Source of the DNA: Craterostigma plantagineum
Taxonomy: Eukaryota; Streptophyta; Magnoliopsida; Lamiales; Linderniaceae
Assembly (NCBI GenBank): GCA_027422505.1
Contig: JAPQWV010000002.1
Location: 29,738,501 to 29,802,500, forward strand
DNA: 64,000 nucleotides
Direction: 5' to 3'
The position numbers and the translations under genes are program-made. The notes below the pieces were generated by a model. The model saw only the letters and a program-made list of their open reading frames with translations. It was not told where the DNA came from and did no database searches. Positions 49,747 to 61,620 of this stretch are shown here, piece by piece; position 1 is the first letter of the stretch, and each line of letters begins with the position of its first letter.

Positions 49747-52743
49747 CGAACGATCGAATTTTTTTTTCTTGGGAGCTATATAAATAGTGTCTTCAACCGA
49801 CTCTCTTATCGATGAAAAACCAGCGCTTTAATGTCGATATATCGCTGCTTGTTGGGGAGCAGTCCATTAATAAAGGAGAAGCCTTTTTCAAAACCTGATG
49901 AAATCGTGACGAAATAGAGATCAGAATTCGCGAAAAAGAAGCAAAGAAATGTCAAGAAAATCAAATACTGGAAATCTAAAGAACCTCATCTCATAACAAC
50001 GCGCCTTTCTTCACTGCCCTTTTTTTCTGCTGGGATTCGAAAGTAACACATAAAGGTTAAAGCTTTTATGATGGGAAGAAGCGTATCACTATTGTACAGT
50101 TCAAGCTATCTAACGAAGAAGGTGTTCTTTTTATAGAGGGACAATGCTACACGCCAAGCGAATAAATATAAAATCCACCGATACGCCTTACATCATAGGG
50201 TCACGTTGCATAAGCTAAAATTCCTGGAAAGGAAGAAAAGAGGCGACAAAATACGATTTTGTAACGCTCGCAGTTCATGTAATGTGGTGTAAAGTTACAC
50301 GACTCTAGCCGTGGACTTTTGCGATTCATTGGAAATGTTTTCTTGTCGGGAATTTAAGAGACAGAAGAGTAAAGGAAAAGAAATCGACAAGGGATTTTTT
50401 TTTTTCCCCGAAACTTAGACAAATCAGTAAATGAAAATCGAGCAGCTACCTAAAAGTTCCACAAGATTATACGGATAACGCCTTATGATCAAACTATAGA
50501 CTAAGAAAAGAAAGTATATACGACAGAAGGGTAAATCGTAAGATAAAATGCACATGCGTATCCAGCGTCTTAAACGTACGACGCCGTGGATTGTTATTTC
50601 GTCCTCGTCAAGATCTTACTATGATCATAAAACTATGTCTGTCCAATTCATGCAAGCAACACATGCTTTCCTTTTCTCCAAAGTCTCTACAGACTTGGCT
50701 AAATAAAACATTGCAACATATGAAGATAAACAATGTAAGAAAAGGCCAAGAACAGACGTGTTCAGATACTTCCATGTTTTTTTTATTACTCTTAAGCAAA
50801 TGACAACCACCTCAAGCATACAGTTATGCCACCCCACTATATATGAAGAGAAAGATACTCAGAGTTATACTAAAATAAAATAAAAGACATATACCCTATA
50901 CTACAAATTAAATTGGGAGTATTTCCAGAAAACCACATGGGACACCTCTTCAGTCGTATTTTTTCATGAGGGCCTACTCATCATTTAATATAAATCAATT
51001 CTCTAGTGATGGTCCTATATGGACCATATCATAACCAAAAGACTCACAATTCATGTATGGTTTTCATACAACAAATTCGTAGCTTAAGGAATTCTCTCAG
51101 CCTCGAATGAGGACGACCTCAAAATGATTGTCAAGGAAACTCAAACAGTCGTGAAAACGACTTAAAAAGCTCTACTTTTTTGCCACATCGAGAAAACGTA
51201 CATGAAAACTCACACGCACTATAGTTCATTCACAAACCCTATAGAAGATTCAGACGTTTATCGCCTTTTTAAATGATCGAAAACTCTAAAAACACAAAAT
51301 GCCCAGATACGAAAACAAGATAAAAATCGGATTTTTACACCAATCAAGAAAGCATGTTTTGCTGCAAGGTTTCTCAATAGCTGAAACTTATCAAAGATTC
51401 AGAAAACACAGCGTACGAATCATGCATTTACACATACCTGGATGAATACGTCTCCCCCGCTTATCTTCCAACGAACAAATAAAAAAAATTCGAATGCCAA
51501 TCGAATGGGTATAACTCAGATTTTAGGGAGAAACAAATAGTCGGCAAAACAATAATGGGGAAAAAAAGAAAAGACCAAAGATACGCACTTTATATGAATA
51601 AAACCCCGCAGCAGATGAAAAAGAAATAATATTTGCAAATCCAAAAGAGAGAATAAATGGAGAAAGGACAACGTATTTATTTATAGGGTCTTCTTTATAT
51701 GCCTAGGTTTTGTGTGTTGGCAGGCGTGCCAAAACATTATGGTCGTGGAGATTGAAACAACCTTAATTTTTATGATTATTGCACTTTAATATTATCAGTC
51801 CATACACAATTATCATATTTGTCCAAAAGGAAAAGTGGCGAAGTACGGTAATATATTTTTTCTTTCCATGTCAATGATTAATCATCTTTGTAACGACAAT
51901 TACTATAATAAAGAATGGATTCTTTGATAATGGCTCTGCCATAAAAAAGTTGGCGACTTTCGATATTCTTTATTGCTTTTATTGTGATTTCCTTGTGTGT
52001 TCTAACGTGGAATTGATACACTAAAAACGACGGCCATTGAAGACATTTAATATGAATTGAAGAGTGTATTTGGAGCACATCTTCGCGGAAGATTGCATTC
52101 TATCATAACATGGAGACACGAATTTATTTATTCAAACAAATATTCATAAAAGAAGAGAACAAAAAACTTTTACCATAATTTCAAAAGATGTTAGGTTAAT
52201 CGAACGGGCCATTAGCTAGGTATCCACGTAATTTCGATGTGTCCAACTTTGAGTATGTATATGTGCAATGAATGAATGCATATACTAAATACAAAAGAAT
52301 ATTGATAATTTACAAGGTAGTTTTTCATTGAAAGAAAAAGAAGCTGTCTAGACAAGTGACATGCATGAAGTGTGGGGTTTCGTAGGATCTTCTAAATGAA
52401 GCAAAACTCGAACAACGTTTGACGTGTTGTTCAAATGTGGAATAATGGTGCGAAGCAACCTCAACACAAGAAAGGGAAAATGCGACGTCGTTTCAGAGAT
52501 GTGGGACTCATGTTAGTAGTGGATCCCAACAAGAAATAATAAAAATTTAAAATATTTGTACTCTTCTTACATCTTTGAAAGAAAGATTGCTTCTTACACG
52601 GCGTATGCACGACATTATGTTATTGACCGATTCGAATTTAGAGAATATTAGTTTTATCACGTAATAAACTGATTTTTTTTATCATGTTTATATAGAATGG
52701 ACAATATATAATATTACCTTGCTTCTACACTTTAGAATAAAAA
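49747..52743. other. long region upstream of TPP
   Basis: About 3 kb, AT-rich, no supportable ORF. TPP genes often carry a 5' UTR intron, which could lie here, but I cannot place one. A-rich and T-rich tracts are frequent. Confidence 0.4.
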
Positions 52744-52814
52744 GCACCAGTGGTCTAGTGGTAGAATAGTACCCTGCCACGGTACAGACCCGGGTTCGAT
52801 TCCCGGCTGGTGCA
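52744..52814 (+). tRNA. tRNA-Gly (anticodon GCC)
   Basis: This 71-nt sequence folds as a cloverleaf: GCACCAG pairs with CTGGTGC across the acceptor stem. The A box is TGGTCTAGTGG. The anticodon loop CTGCCAC presents GCC, and GGGTTCGATTCCC forms the T arm. No intron and no encoded CCA beyond the final A. A TTTTTT pol III stop follows at once (52815-52820). Confidence 0.96.
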
Positions 52815-53124
52815 TTTTTTACCGTTTTGTCCTTTTTTTTTGGCCCATTTAATAAAAATGTTTTGGGCTTGGAAAACCGATGAAATTGAAGGCTGAATTC
52901 GTTTAGTCTAGTTTATTATTATTTCTATATTAGTTTATATTTACATATATGTATGATCAATTGGTAGCATAGCAACCGAACTTCATTCGTCCTGTAACGG
53001 AATATAACACGTGCTATTATTTCATCCTCGGATTCTTCTACATAATTAAAAGAAATGGCTTTTCGTTGTTCATATAACATTCTTTAATGTCCGCAATACA
53101 TGAACTCCAATCATTAGTTCTCAC
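52815..53124. other. spacer after tRNA
   Basis: AT-rich, no feature recognised. Confidence 0.35.
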
Positions 53125-53129
53125 GAAGG

Positions 53130-53652
53130 TCGCCCCAAGGGGGTGACATTCTTTGTTTTTTTTTTTTTTTTATTTTTACCTTTTTATTTTAAATTATTTT
53201 TTATTTATTAATATAATCCACCAAATCATAAAATCATCGCTATTTTATGTGATTTACGTAAAAAAAATCATTAAATGCACCTAATTTATCGTTTGTTTTA
53301 CGACGATTTGATATGCATATCTTATATTGTTCAATATTCGAAAATATTTTTTATAAATTAGTATTTTTAATTTATAAATACTTTTGAATATTTATAAAAT
53401 ATCTTATTATTATAAAAATAAAATATTTATAAAATAAAAAAATATTTTTGAATATAGAATATAAGATATACATATCATTTTAATCGTCGTGAAACAAAAA
53501 ATAAATTAGATGCATTTATTGATTTTTTTTCCGTAAATCACATTAAGTAACGATTTATGATTTGGTGGATTACGTAGTTAATAAATATAAAATAATTTAA
53601 AATAAAAAAGTAAAAAAAAAAAGAACATCCCCCCATGGGGCGACGCTAAGAA
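53130..53652. repeat. long inverted repeat (foldback/MITE-like element)
   Basis: The left arm starts GGTCGCCCCAAGGGGGTGACATTCTT and the right arm ends, in complement, GCGTCGCCCCATGGGGGGATG. CCACCAAATCATAAA (53219) mirrors TTTATGATTTGGTGG (53557), and ACGATTTGATATGCATATC mirrors the GATATACATATC...CGTCG block. The arms run almost to the centre near 53390, so the whole 520 bp could form one hairpin. Extremely AT-rich apart from the tips. I could not fix a target duplication. Confidence 0.72.
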
Positions 53653-53689
53653 ACAAAAAGTAAAAAAAATAAAAAGGACATCTAACTCG

Positions 53690-53800
53690 TAAGATTAATA
53701 TACGAGTTAGCCACGTCATCCGCACTCGTCAGCGCGGACTAGTAACTCGTATAATTTTTGTAGGAGTTACTAACTCGTAAAATGTTTTTACGAGTATCTC
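53690..53800. repeat. cluster of AACTCGTA/TACGAGTT motifs
   Basis: AACTCGTA or its complement TACGAGT(T) occurs about six times in 110 bp, around a GC-rich CACGTCATCCGCACTCGTCAG stretch. The copies face each other in pairs and could form small hairpins. Part of an unidentified repeat, bounds uncertain. Confidence 0.45.
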
Positions 53801-54129
53801 TATTTTATTAATGATTTTGATGTCATGTTTATTTTGTTAATGATTTATTTTATTTATTTTATTAAAAAAGCCTCTCACGAAATTAAGTTTGTTGATGTTA
53901 CATAATATGTGATATATTATTAGGGGCCAATAATCGACGCACTAATGTTTTTTTTATGAGAACGTTTTAATCCAAAGATAATGCCCAGCACTATATAATT
54001 ACATCTTGGTAGGTCCAATAACGTTTGCTCAACATGTTTTGTTTCAATTATCGTAAGGTTTCTATTTTTTCCAAATGCAATAAGAAAACCATTGCTTGAA
54101 ATTTGCTACTATATCACAAATTAGCCCCA

Positions 54130-54395
54130 AAAATGTTTTAAATTAGGGATCAGGCCCTGTCAGAAAAAATTTTAGTTTAAAGGACCCAATTTTTAGAGAT
54201 AAGGACCTAAATTACACAAGTGTTGTAAAGTGTATATGAACTGTTATCGGATGATCTTTTTGTGTTATTTCAGAACAATAAAATGTTACTCCGAAACAAT
54301 GAAGTGTTACAGCAGAATAATGAAGTGTTACTGAACAAATCGGGTCCTTAAAACTAGTTTTTTTCCCGATAACGAAAATTGCCCCTTTAAATAAT
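54130..54395. repeat. repeat family related to 30010-30420, with GTGTTAC motifs
   Basis: Shares GATCAGGCCCTG, TTTAAAGGACCCA, GATGATCTTTTTGTGTTA, AATGAAGTG and GGGTCCTTAAAACTA in the same order as the copy at 30010-30420. Here the interior repeats GTGTTAC/TGTTACT rather than ACTGGTAT. Ends not fixed. Confidence 0.55.
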
Positions 54396-54803
54396 AAAAT
54401 AACTCCGGAGTACATAAAATAAGTAAATGAGAAAAAGGACCCGTATGGTTTTAAGCAAAAAACCCCATTAATAATAATAAAAATAAAAATTATTATAATA
54501 AAAAATCTTTTCGTAAGTAAACCATTGGCCAAATACCAAAAACTCAAAAAGAGAAAGTAATATCGTACAATATGACCACAGTGAAAGATTTTAATATGCG
54601 ATTCTGTTAGCTTATCGAGTAGATCTTGCCCCTCTCTTTGTGCTGCGCTGAGCTCTCTTCGCACAAGCAATCTGTGTTCCCTTTCTACAATTATAAATTT
54701 TGCTCCCAAAAAATCGAAAGTGTTCAGTGCGACGGAGAAGGGCCAAAAGCGAGAAGGGAAATTCGTATCTTGTCAAGGAAAATCGAGAGTTAGGTCGATA
54801 AGG

Positions 54804-56775
54804 ATGACAATGTGTGCTGAGGAAGCTAAGGATCCGCGTGTTGCAGCTATTCAATCGAGAATCCGTGTCATCCCTGATTTTCCAAAACCAGGTTTTTTTT
54901 ACCTTCTATTCTTGCTTGTTCGTTAATCTTCATTTGGTTTTTGATGTTTGTTTTGCTTTGACTATGTTGCTCAGATGGGTTCATCTTCCTATTCTTGTTT
55001 TTTTTTTGTTTAGAAGTAGAACTTTTCCTGACCCAAAGTTTCGATTTTTATTTCGATGGTGTTCTTCAATTCCTGACTAATTTTACAGTAATTTGTAACT
55101 TACAATTACAACTCACAACATTTCTTTTTGTGTACCCTCTTGATTTGTAGTTTAAATGAAATGTCAGCTAAAAGTTTTCTTTTCTATTTTTATGTCTTTG
55201 TTGGGTTATTCGCAGGGATAATGTTTCAAGACATCACTACGCTGCTACTCGACCCCGAGGCATTCAAAGACACCATTGACTTGTTTGTTGAGCGCTACAA
55301 GGACAAGAATATCTCTGTTGTTGCTGGTACATTACATATTCCTCTGTTTTTGTCTTCTTGTATTATTATTGTTGCCTAGGTTTCACCTTTATGTTCAGCT
55401 TGCCTTTTTTTCCTTTTGCGTTGGGGCCTAGTTATGTTTAGTGTGTGGGCACTTTCTAAATCACATTTTGTGAAGCTGCTTTCTTTTGATATGGATGATT
55501 CATATTTGTTTACTAGATTGTTGTAGTCACTGCTCAATGATTGATATATTTACCTTTTCTATTTTAGAGTGATTTCTGTAGACTGTTCACGTGAATGAGA
55601 ACATTCTTATGTGCTAGTTGTCATGTAATAAGGTTGCAACTTGCAGCTCTTTGCATATTAAGTCGAGATTTTTCATTAGATTTTGCTGAAGAGTTGATGA
55701 GCGCACTTGTCATTTTCTTTAGAGTGGGCATTATCTCTAGGTTGTCCCATATGTTTACCCATATTTGTTTTTGTTTCTTGGAAAAAAGCATTGTTATATT
55801 CTCTGTCCCATATGCATCCTCTGATTTTCTTGCCTAGCCAATCTATAGTTAGTTATCTGGTCTTGCTTAAATCAATATCTACATGAGAAATTCTTTTATT
55901 TTCATTTCATTTTATGAACTATGATGGCGTGAGATATTCAATCCTGGGGGGCATTATCAGTTCTTGCAATTTCTTTCTTATTTTCTCTGGTCGAGGAGAT
56001 TCTGTAAGAAAAATTCCACATATTGCAATTAATAAGTTTTTGGAAAGTTGACACGATACACAAGTGCAAGAATTTATCTGTTTATATCTGTTCATTCTCG
56101 TGAAATTCGCGACATACATACAGGCATAGAGGCTCGAGGCTTTATATTTGGTCCTCCCATTGCATTGGCCATTGGAGCAAAGTTCGTACCTCTGAGGAAA
56201 CCGAAGAAACTACCTGGTAATAACAAAACACTTCATCTCATCCCTATAATAGATTTCCAACACACACACGCGCGCACACACACACACAAACCAGTTTTTA
56301 CAAATTGATAATTTGATTTGCTCTCTAATATAGTTTATTAGAATGGCATTGTTTTGCGCTATATATACTGAACAAGAACAAAACGCAGGGCAAGTGATTA
56401 GGCAAGAGTATGACTTGGAATATGGAAGCGATTGCATTGAGATGCACGTCGGAGCTGTGGACCCCGGCGAGCGCGCTTTGGTCGTCGATGATCTCATCGC
56501 CACTGGCGGCACTCTTTCCGCCGGCATGGAACTATTAGGTGTTTATTTCTTTCTTTTTCCTATAATTGTCTATGCGAATAAATTGCATCGATTGTTCCTT
56601 ATTACGAATCGTTATAATCTGAAAAATGAAAAAAATATATGTGATTTATTATACTACAGAACGCGCTGGAGCTGAAGTGGTTGAGTGTGCTTGTGTGATC
56701 GAAATACCTGCTCTGAAGGGACGAGAGCGTTTGAAGGGAAAGCCATTGTTTGTCCTCGTGGATGCTCAAGAGTGA
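54804..56775 (+). CDS. APT: adenine phosphoribosyltransferase
   Basis: Exons 54804-54891, 55216-55326, 56124-56216, 56389-56538 and 56660-56775 join to 185 residues, the normal APT length. It makes AMP from adenine and PRPP, salvaging adenine; in plants some APT paralogues also convert cytokinin bases to nucleotides. The PRPP-binding signature [13 protein letters not shown] spans residues 127-139. [40 protein letters not shown] and [10 protein letters not shown] are family blocks. The likely start is the ATG at 54804 ([11 protein letters not shown]); a second at 54810 is equally usable. The third intron contains a CA/CG dinucleotide run (56261-56288). An LTR retrotransposon begins 190 bp beyond the stop. 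Confidence 0.95.
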
Positions 56776-56964
56776 CCCGACCCGACCCGTCTGGGGATGT
56801 TGGTGCCCGCCCACTTACATTGGCTGCAACGATTTTCATTATTTATCGTCCCTCAATTATGATTGTTGGAAATTTTATGGATCAAAACAATGGTTGTTAG
56901 ATCGTCTTCATCTCCTGTATAGGGCAGATGATGATGATGATATATGCATATCTGTGCTGTGGAT

Positions 56965-58834
56965 TGATAAACGTATTTTCTTACGTTATATTTGTTATAT
57001 TTAAGTCGTTTACATGACAAGTTAAGTCGTTTTGATTATTGTGCACTATAATATGGTTTCACAAACAAATCAAACGTTTTACGGCAGTTTTGCGACAGTT
57101 AAGTTTATCTCAATGATCACAGGGTAAACGATGTCCGATGGACCTGAAAATTTTAACCATAGATAGAGGACTCGTAAATCTTGATTCTGTCCAAAGGATT
57201 TTAAATCCGATGTGTAGATCGAAAGATATGAATTTTGAACTTGCTGTTGTTTTGCAGAAAAAAGAGTCACGGCCGTGACTGTTATGCAGGAGGCCGTGAA
57301 TGCTACCAGAATGCCATTTTCTTGCTCGATGATGTCACGGCCGTAACCTGAAACCAACCAAGCCGTGAAGGACCAGTCATGGCCGTGAAAGGAGGTGCTA
57401 GAGGCCGTGAATGTGGGCAGAAAGTCGATTTTTAAGCCCGAACTTGTCACGGCCGTGAACGTGAAGCCTCCAAGCCGTGAACATGGCAGAGACGTGTTTT
57501 TCTTCAGGTTTAACATTGTCACGGCCGTGAGGAGCATACACTAGGCCGTGAACGCCATGTGGCCATGTTAAAAGTCAAGCACATACAAGAAATGATCCTT
57601 AACTTATCTTATCTTCTTGGAAACGAAAACTAGGGACAAGAAACCGACTTTGGAGGCTAGAGAAATCTGAATTTGGGCTACAATTACGACTTTGGAGGAT
57701 ACTTTTAAGCATGGGAGACAAGAAATCTGATTTTGGCAACTCCTTGGAACTTACGTTGAAGAAAAGAGCAAAAAAACAGTGATGGAGATGAACGTCTATA
57801 TAAAGGGCCATTGTAAGAGAAGAGAGGGAGAAGAGGAACGTGAGGCAAAAAAGGTACACAACTAAGCTCATATACGTACAAACACGTTGCCTCATTAAAC
57901 CAAGAACACCTCCCATACACATATTTAGTTCGCTCACCACGTGCTCGATAAAACTACTCAGTGAAGGACGGGATTAACTTCGAAGCCGAATTCAGGGAAG
58001 CATTTATGATATCTTCGGTGTTAATACGTGTTTTGTGTGATCATTATGAGTAGCTAAATATTGTATATTTGAGATGAGATGAACCCTAGTGCGATCGATC
58101 GTATGTTTACGTGTATTTGATGTTTTGCTATTGTTATGACCGTTTAAGAAGCATAGATTTTGATTATGTCTATGTGATTGAAATTTCTAGTTAGCTCGAT
58201 CATGTCTATGTGATTTAGTTAATATAATGGGAAATCGTGCGCTACGCTCGAGAGAGGGGCGAACGATTAGACCACTCGGAAACGAGCGGAATAAACTCAT
58301 CGCTAGAGATAGGTTGAACTACCCCGCCGGATTAGAGTCAAATCTAATAGCGGGATTCACCGTGATTTTAATGCGATCATCGATTAAGTAGTTAGGGAAG
58401 CTTGCCCGGCTTTAATGCGTTGATTAGTGTTTGCGAGTCTCGTATGATAAGGCGCAGTTTCGTCAGTCGTATGAATTCGTACGCATGTAGTAGGAATCTC
58501 CACGGTCTAATGATAGCTTAATTTACGTATAGTAGATATTGTTTTGGTCGAGCTAGGGGGATTCGAAATCTCAAATACGTCTGTTTCCATAAGGGTTTTC
58601 CTCTCCATACCATTTTTACTCAGTTGTATTTTCAATTATTGTTATTTTACCGTCTCAACAACCCAAAAATATTTACTAGGATATTTAAACGACGGTTTTC
58701 TGAAGTATATAGTTCCTTGGGTTCGATACTCGAATACTTGCCATTTCTATGCTATTTTCGATAGGTACACTTGCCTGTTGAGCGTAGGATAGTTGTCGAT
58801 ATCGTTTTATTTTATTACTCGATCCGCTCGATCA
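56965..58834 (+). repeat. 5' LTR (1870 bp)
   Basis: TG...CA ends. A TATA box TATATAAAG lies at 57797-57805, so the U3 is about 0.85 kb and R-U5 is long. The U3 carries a modular palindrome array (57267-57551). Collinear with the 3' LTR; the two differ chiefly by one-base indels. Confidence 0.93.
57267..57551 (+). promoter_or_regulatory. array of five TCACGGCCGTGA + half-site modules in U3
   Basis: Full or near-full palindromes start at 57267, 57335 (TCACGGCCGTAA), 57377 (TCATGGCCGTGA), 57447 and 57519. Each is followed by a half-site (G/A)GCCGTGA at 57292, 57361, 57403, 57473 and 57544, always 25-26 bp downstream start-to-start. The same array is in the 3' LTR (61923-62210). It lies about 250-530 bp upstream of the LTR TATA box. 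A regulatory role is inferred from position and regularity. Confidence 0.65.
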
Positions 58835-58840
58835 AGTTTT

Positions 58841-58858
58841 TGGCGCCGTTGCCGGGGA
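58841..58858 (+). other. primer-binding site
   Basis: TGGCGCCGTTGCCGGGGA, six bases after the 5' LTR, is the primer site typical of Athila-type plant gypsy elements, complementary to the 3' end of tRNA-Asp. Confidence 0.85.
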
Positions 58859-59285
58859 ACTATTGATATTTAGGAAACTTTAGTTTATTATTCTAGATAT
58901 ATTATTATTATTGTTGTTATTATATTGTGTGTGATTATTTTATTTTTTAGTATTATTTATGAGTATTTTTTTTTTCCTCTTATTCTAGGTAAATCGGAGG
59001 ACAAGTAATTGCCAGAAATGTATGACGTCAACGACACAACCGCGTTCAATGCTAAGTTCGACGTCCTACAAAAACAAATTACAGCAACGGCCTTCAAATG
59101 CAGACCTTAATGAATGCAGCCTTACTGCATCTTACAACGCAGTCAGTCGTCAACACTGTACAGTTGCAGCATGCCCCGATGATCCCCACAGCTTTCATGC
59201 CTCCTCGTCCATACCCTACATATATCCCTCTATGCACTATTTGCGTGGGAAGCCATGACGCAACTAATGTCCGTCCACTATTTCG

Positions 59286-59753
59286 ATGGAGCAGGTGGAT
59301 TATGTAGGATACTACCAAGGTCTGAGAAATTTTGTCCCCCAAGTTCATCCAAACATGGCCTTCGAAAATTTTCAACGAGCACATTGGTTCCAAGGTGGAA
59401 ATTATGAGAATGCTCCTGAGTGCCGGATGGATAAGCTTGCAGACAAGGTTGCCAAGTTGATGGATAAGCTCGATTATCGCTTGGATAGTCAAGAAGCCCG
59501 ACTACAAAATACCGAGTCCTCATTGAGAGCATTAGAGAAACAAGTCGGGCAGATAGCTGAGACTCTTCAACAACGCCCTCCCAGATCATTAGAACGCAAT
59601 ATGGAGAAAAATCCAAAGGAGAATTGCCGTACCATTTCAAGCGACGAGGAGATCTCTCAACCCTTCGTGAGGCCATACCAACCAAAAATCCCTTCCCGCA
59701 GCTTTAAAACGGGGAATACCAAAGATCCATTCGGAGAATACAGTCCAAGCTAA
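59286..59753 (+). pseudogene. gag remnant of the LTR element
   Basis: An open stretch of 155 codons with a coiled-coil segment (MDKLDYRLDSQEARLQNTES) and EKQVGQIAETLQQRPPRSLE...KNPKENC, the pattern seen near the C-terminal part of plant gypsy gag (a QVGQ-A block followed by a NPKE motif). The reading frame upstream (from about 59017) and downstream (59782-60084, Glu/Val-rich) continues in other frames, so the gene is broken here. No zinc knuckle and no pol follow. Some breaks may be consensus errors. Confidence 0.65.
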
Positions 59754-60084
59754 AGCGCCATGAAGAAAGCTGCAAAGAGGAATGCACCAAGGACTAAAAG
59801 AGATTCACGAAGAAGAGCAAGTAAAGGAAGTGGTAGAGAAGGTCGAAATGGATGAAGTTTATGTAGAGGATGAGCAACTCAGCGAGCAACAAGAAATTGC
59901 GAGTAAGCTTCCTGTCAAGGCGTGTGAACCGGAGATCCATACCCAACTGGCCGAACAAAGGACATGGTTGGCGGCAAGTTCTGTACGTTGCAAGTCACTA
60001 AGAAGAATGACATGGCTGTTAAGGGAAGTAAGGAGCATGATAAAGAGAGGCGCTCATTCGAGGGACCGCCATGTTGGAGCTTAA

Positions 60085-61606
60085 GTAGCCCGGTGGTCAT
60101 AACATCAATAGACGATGTCTAGCTAAAAAGACATTAAAGAAAGCGCTATTTGGGAGGCACCCCAAGTCTATCTTATGCTTTTCCTTTATTTTCCTATACG
60201 ATTTTTTTAGTTTTATGTTTCTGTATTTCGATGATCGCAGGGAATTCTAAATCTCAAGTGTGGGGAGGAGCATACAAAGCATGCACGTCGAACTATTCAG
60301 GAAGTTCGCTTATCTATTTATTTCCGCTTCCATGTGTTACATGATTGTTACGTTGAGGACAACGTAAATCTTAGTGGGGGGGAGGGGGCTGTGAAATTTA
60401 GGCGAACATGTTATATGGGTGCATGTCGTAATTTTTGGTAGAAATTTTTTCGAAAATTTGGCATTAATTTTTTTCGAAAATCATGTTTCGTATCATGAAG
60501 GAAAAACTTTATGTTGGAATTTTGTGAGTAATTAGGATACATATGCGTAGTCTATTTCTCTCTTACATGATGAACTTGGCGATACTTGAGAGATTCGTAC
60601 ACAACCCGATTTTTGTGAGATTTTTTAGCCTACGAGCTTTTTTGCTCATTCTTTGGGGTGTGAATCATGCTTAGTTTATTTCTCTTCAGAACTTGCTATG
60701 TGTGTTACGTTTTTGAAACTACTTAAAGTGTGATTGTGTGAAAATGAGGAAGGCATTAAGAATTCAGTCCATAGCAAAGTATCCAACCACGACTGACCCC
60801 GTAGTTAGCCACTTTGTGCCTGAACTATAAATCGTTGACCTGAGAAGCTTTCAGATACATCTTACCCGATTAATAGAGAAAGTGAAGGTTGAGTGCCAAT
60901 GTCGAAAAGCGTAGCCCGGCCGTTGTTAAAAAAAAAAAAAAATCTCCTTTAATAAATCTGTCGTTAAGAACTCCTCCATCGATAATCTTTCACCCGCAAA
61001 GGGACTGAGAGAAGAGGAGCTAATGACACGAGAAAAGGAGCTTAGATACGTGGAAAAGATGTTAAGAACCCTTCCTTTGATAATCTCTCGTGCTAAAAAA
61101 AAAATGAAGAGAAGAGGGGCTTAGCCAAGGTTAAAAAAAAAAAAATCCAAGTCGGCAAGAGCTATTCACGATGCACCCTGTGCGCTATCGAACAATGGCA
61201 CGACACCGACATGACCACTTTGATATTTTCGATGGAAATTTTTCTCCAATATAGTCAGTTGAGCCCTTTTATAACCGGTAAAGACCTTCCGATTCACGCT
61301 TGAACTTTGAAAGTGGTAGATTTAACGAATTCCTTGCAAGCTTATGGTTAGGGATTAGATTAGTGCATGAACCGAGAGATATCACCGAAACTTATAACCA
61401 TACACTTAGTGATGATTGAGTGAATCTCTGTGAGGTGCGGATCTTGATAGGTATTCCTAAGGAAGTTGTGTGGTAGTCATTGATTTCGAATATGCTTTCC
61501 GACTTTACTTGCATTATCTCCTACGTGATTTTGTTCTTGATTGATACGTTGCATGATTCTATCCTTTTACATGCCATTTGCATTGCTTGAGGACAAGCAA
61601 ACGCTT
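60085..61606 (+). other. LTR-element 3' noncoding region
   Basis: Follows the gag remnant. AAGCGCTATTTGGGAGGCAC-CCCAAG near 60146-60167 is the phrase that often follows pol in Athila-type elements, suggesting pol was deleted cleanly between gag and this point. AAGTGTGGGGAG near 60257 and AGTGGGGGGG near 60373 are extra purine tracts. A-runs occur near 60929, 61096 and 61131. Confidence 0.5.
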
Positions 61607-61617
61607 AAGTGTGGGGA
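61607..61617 (+). other. polypurine tract
   Basis: AAGTGTGGGGA directly before the 3' LTR serves as the plus-strand priming tract in elements of this type. Confidence 0.7.
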
Positions 61618-61620
61618 TAT

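Noticed and set aside
57267..57551. CRISPR-like or tandem-satellite reading of the CACGGCCGTGA array
   Set aside because: It is inside an LTR, occurs identically in both LTRs, and spacers are shared, so it belongs to the retrotransposon.
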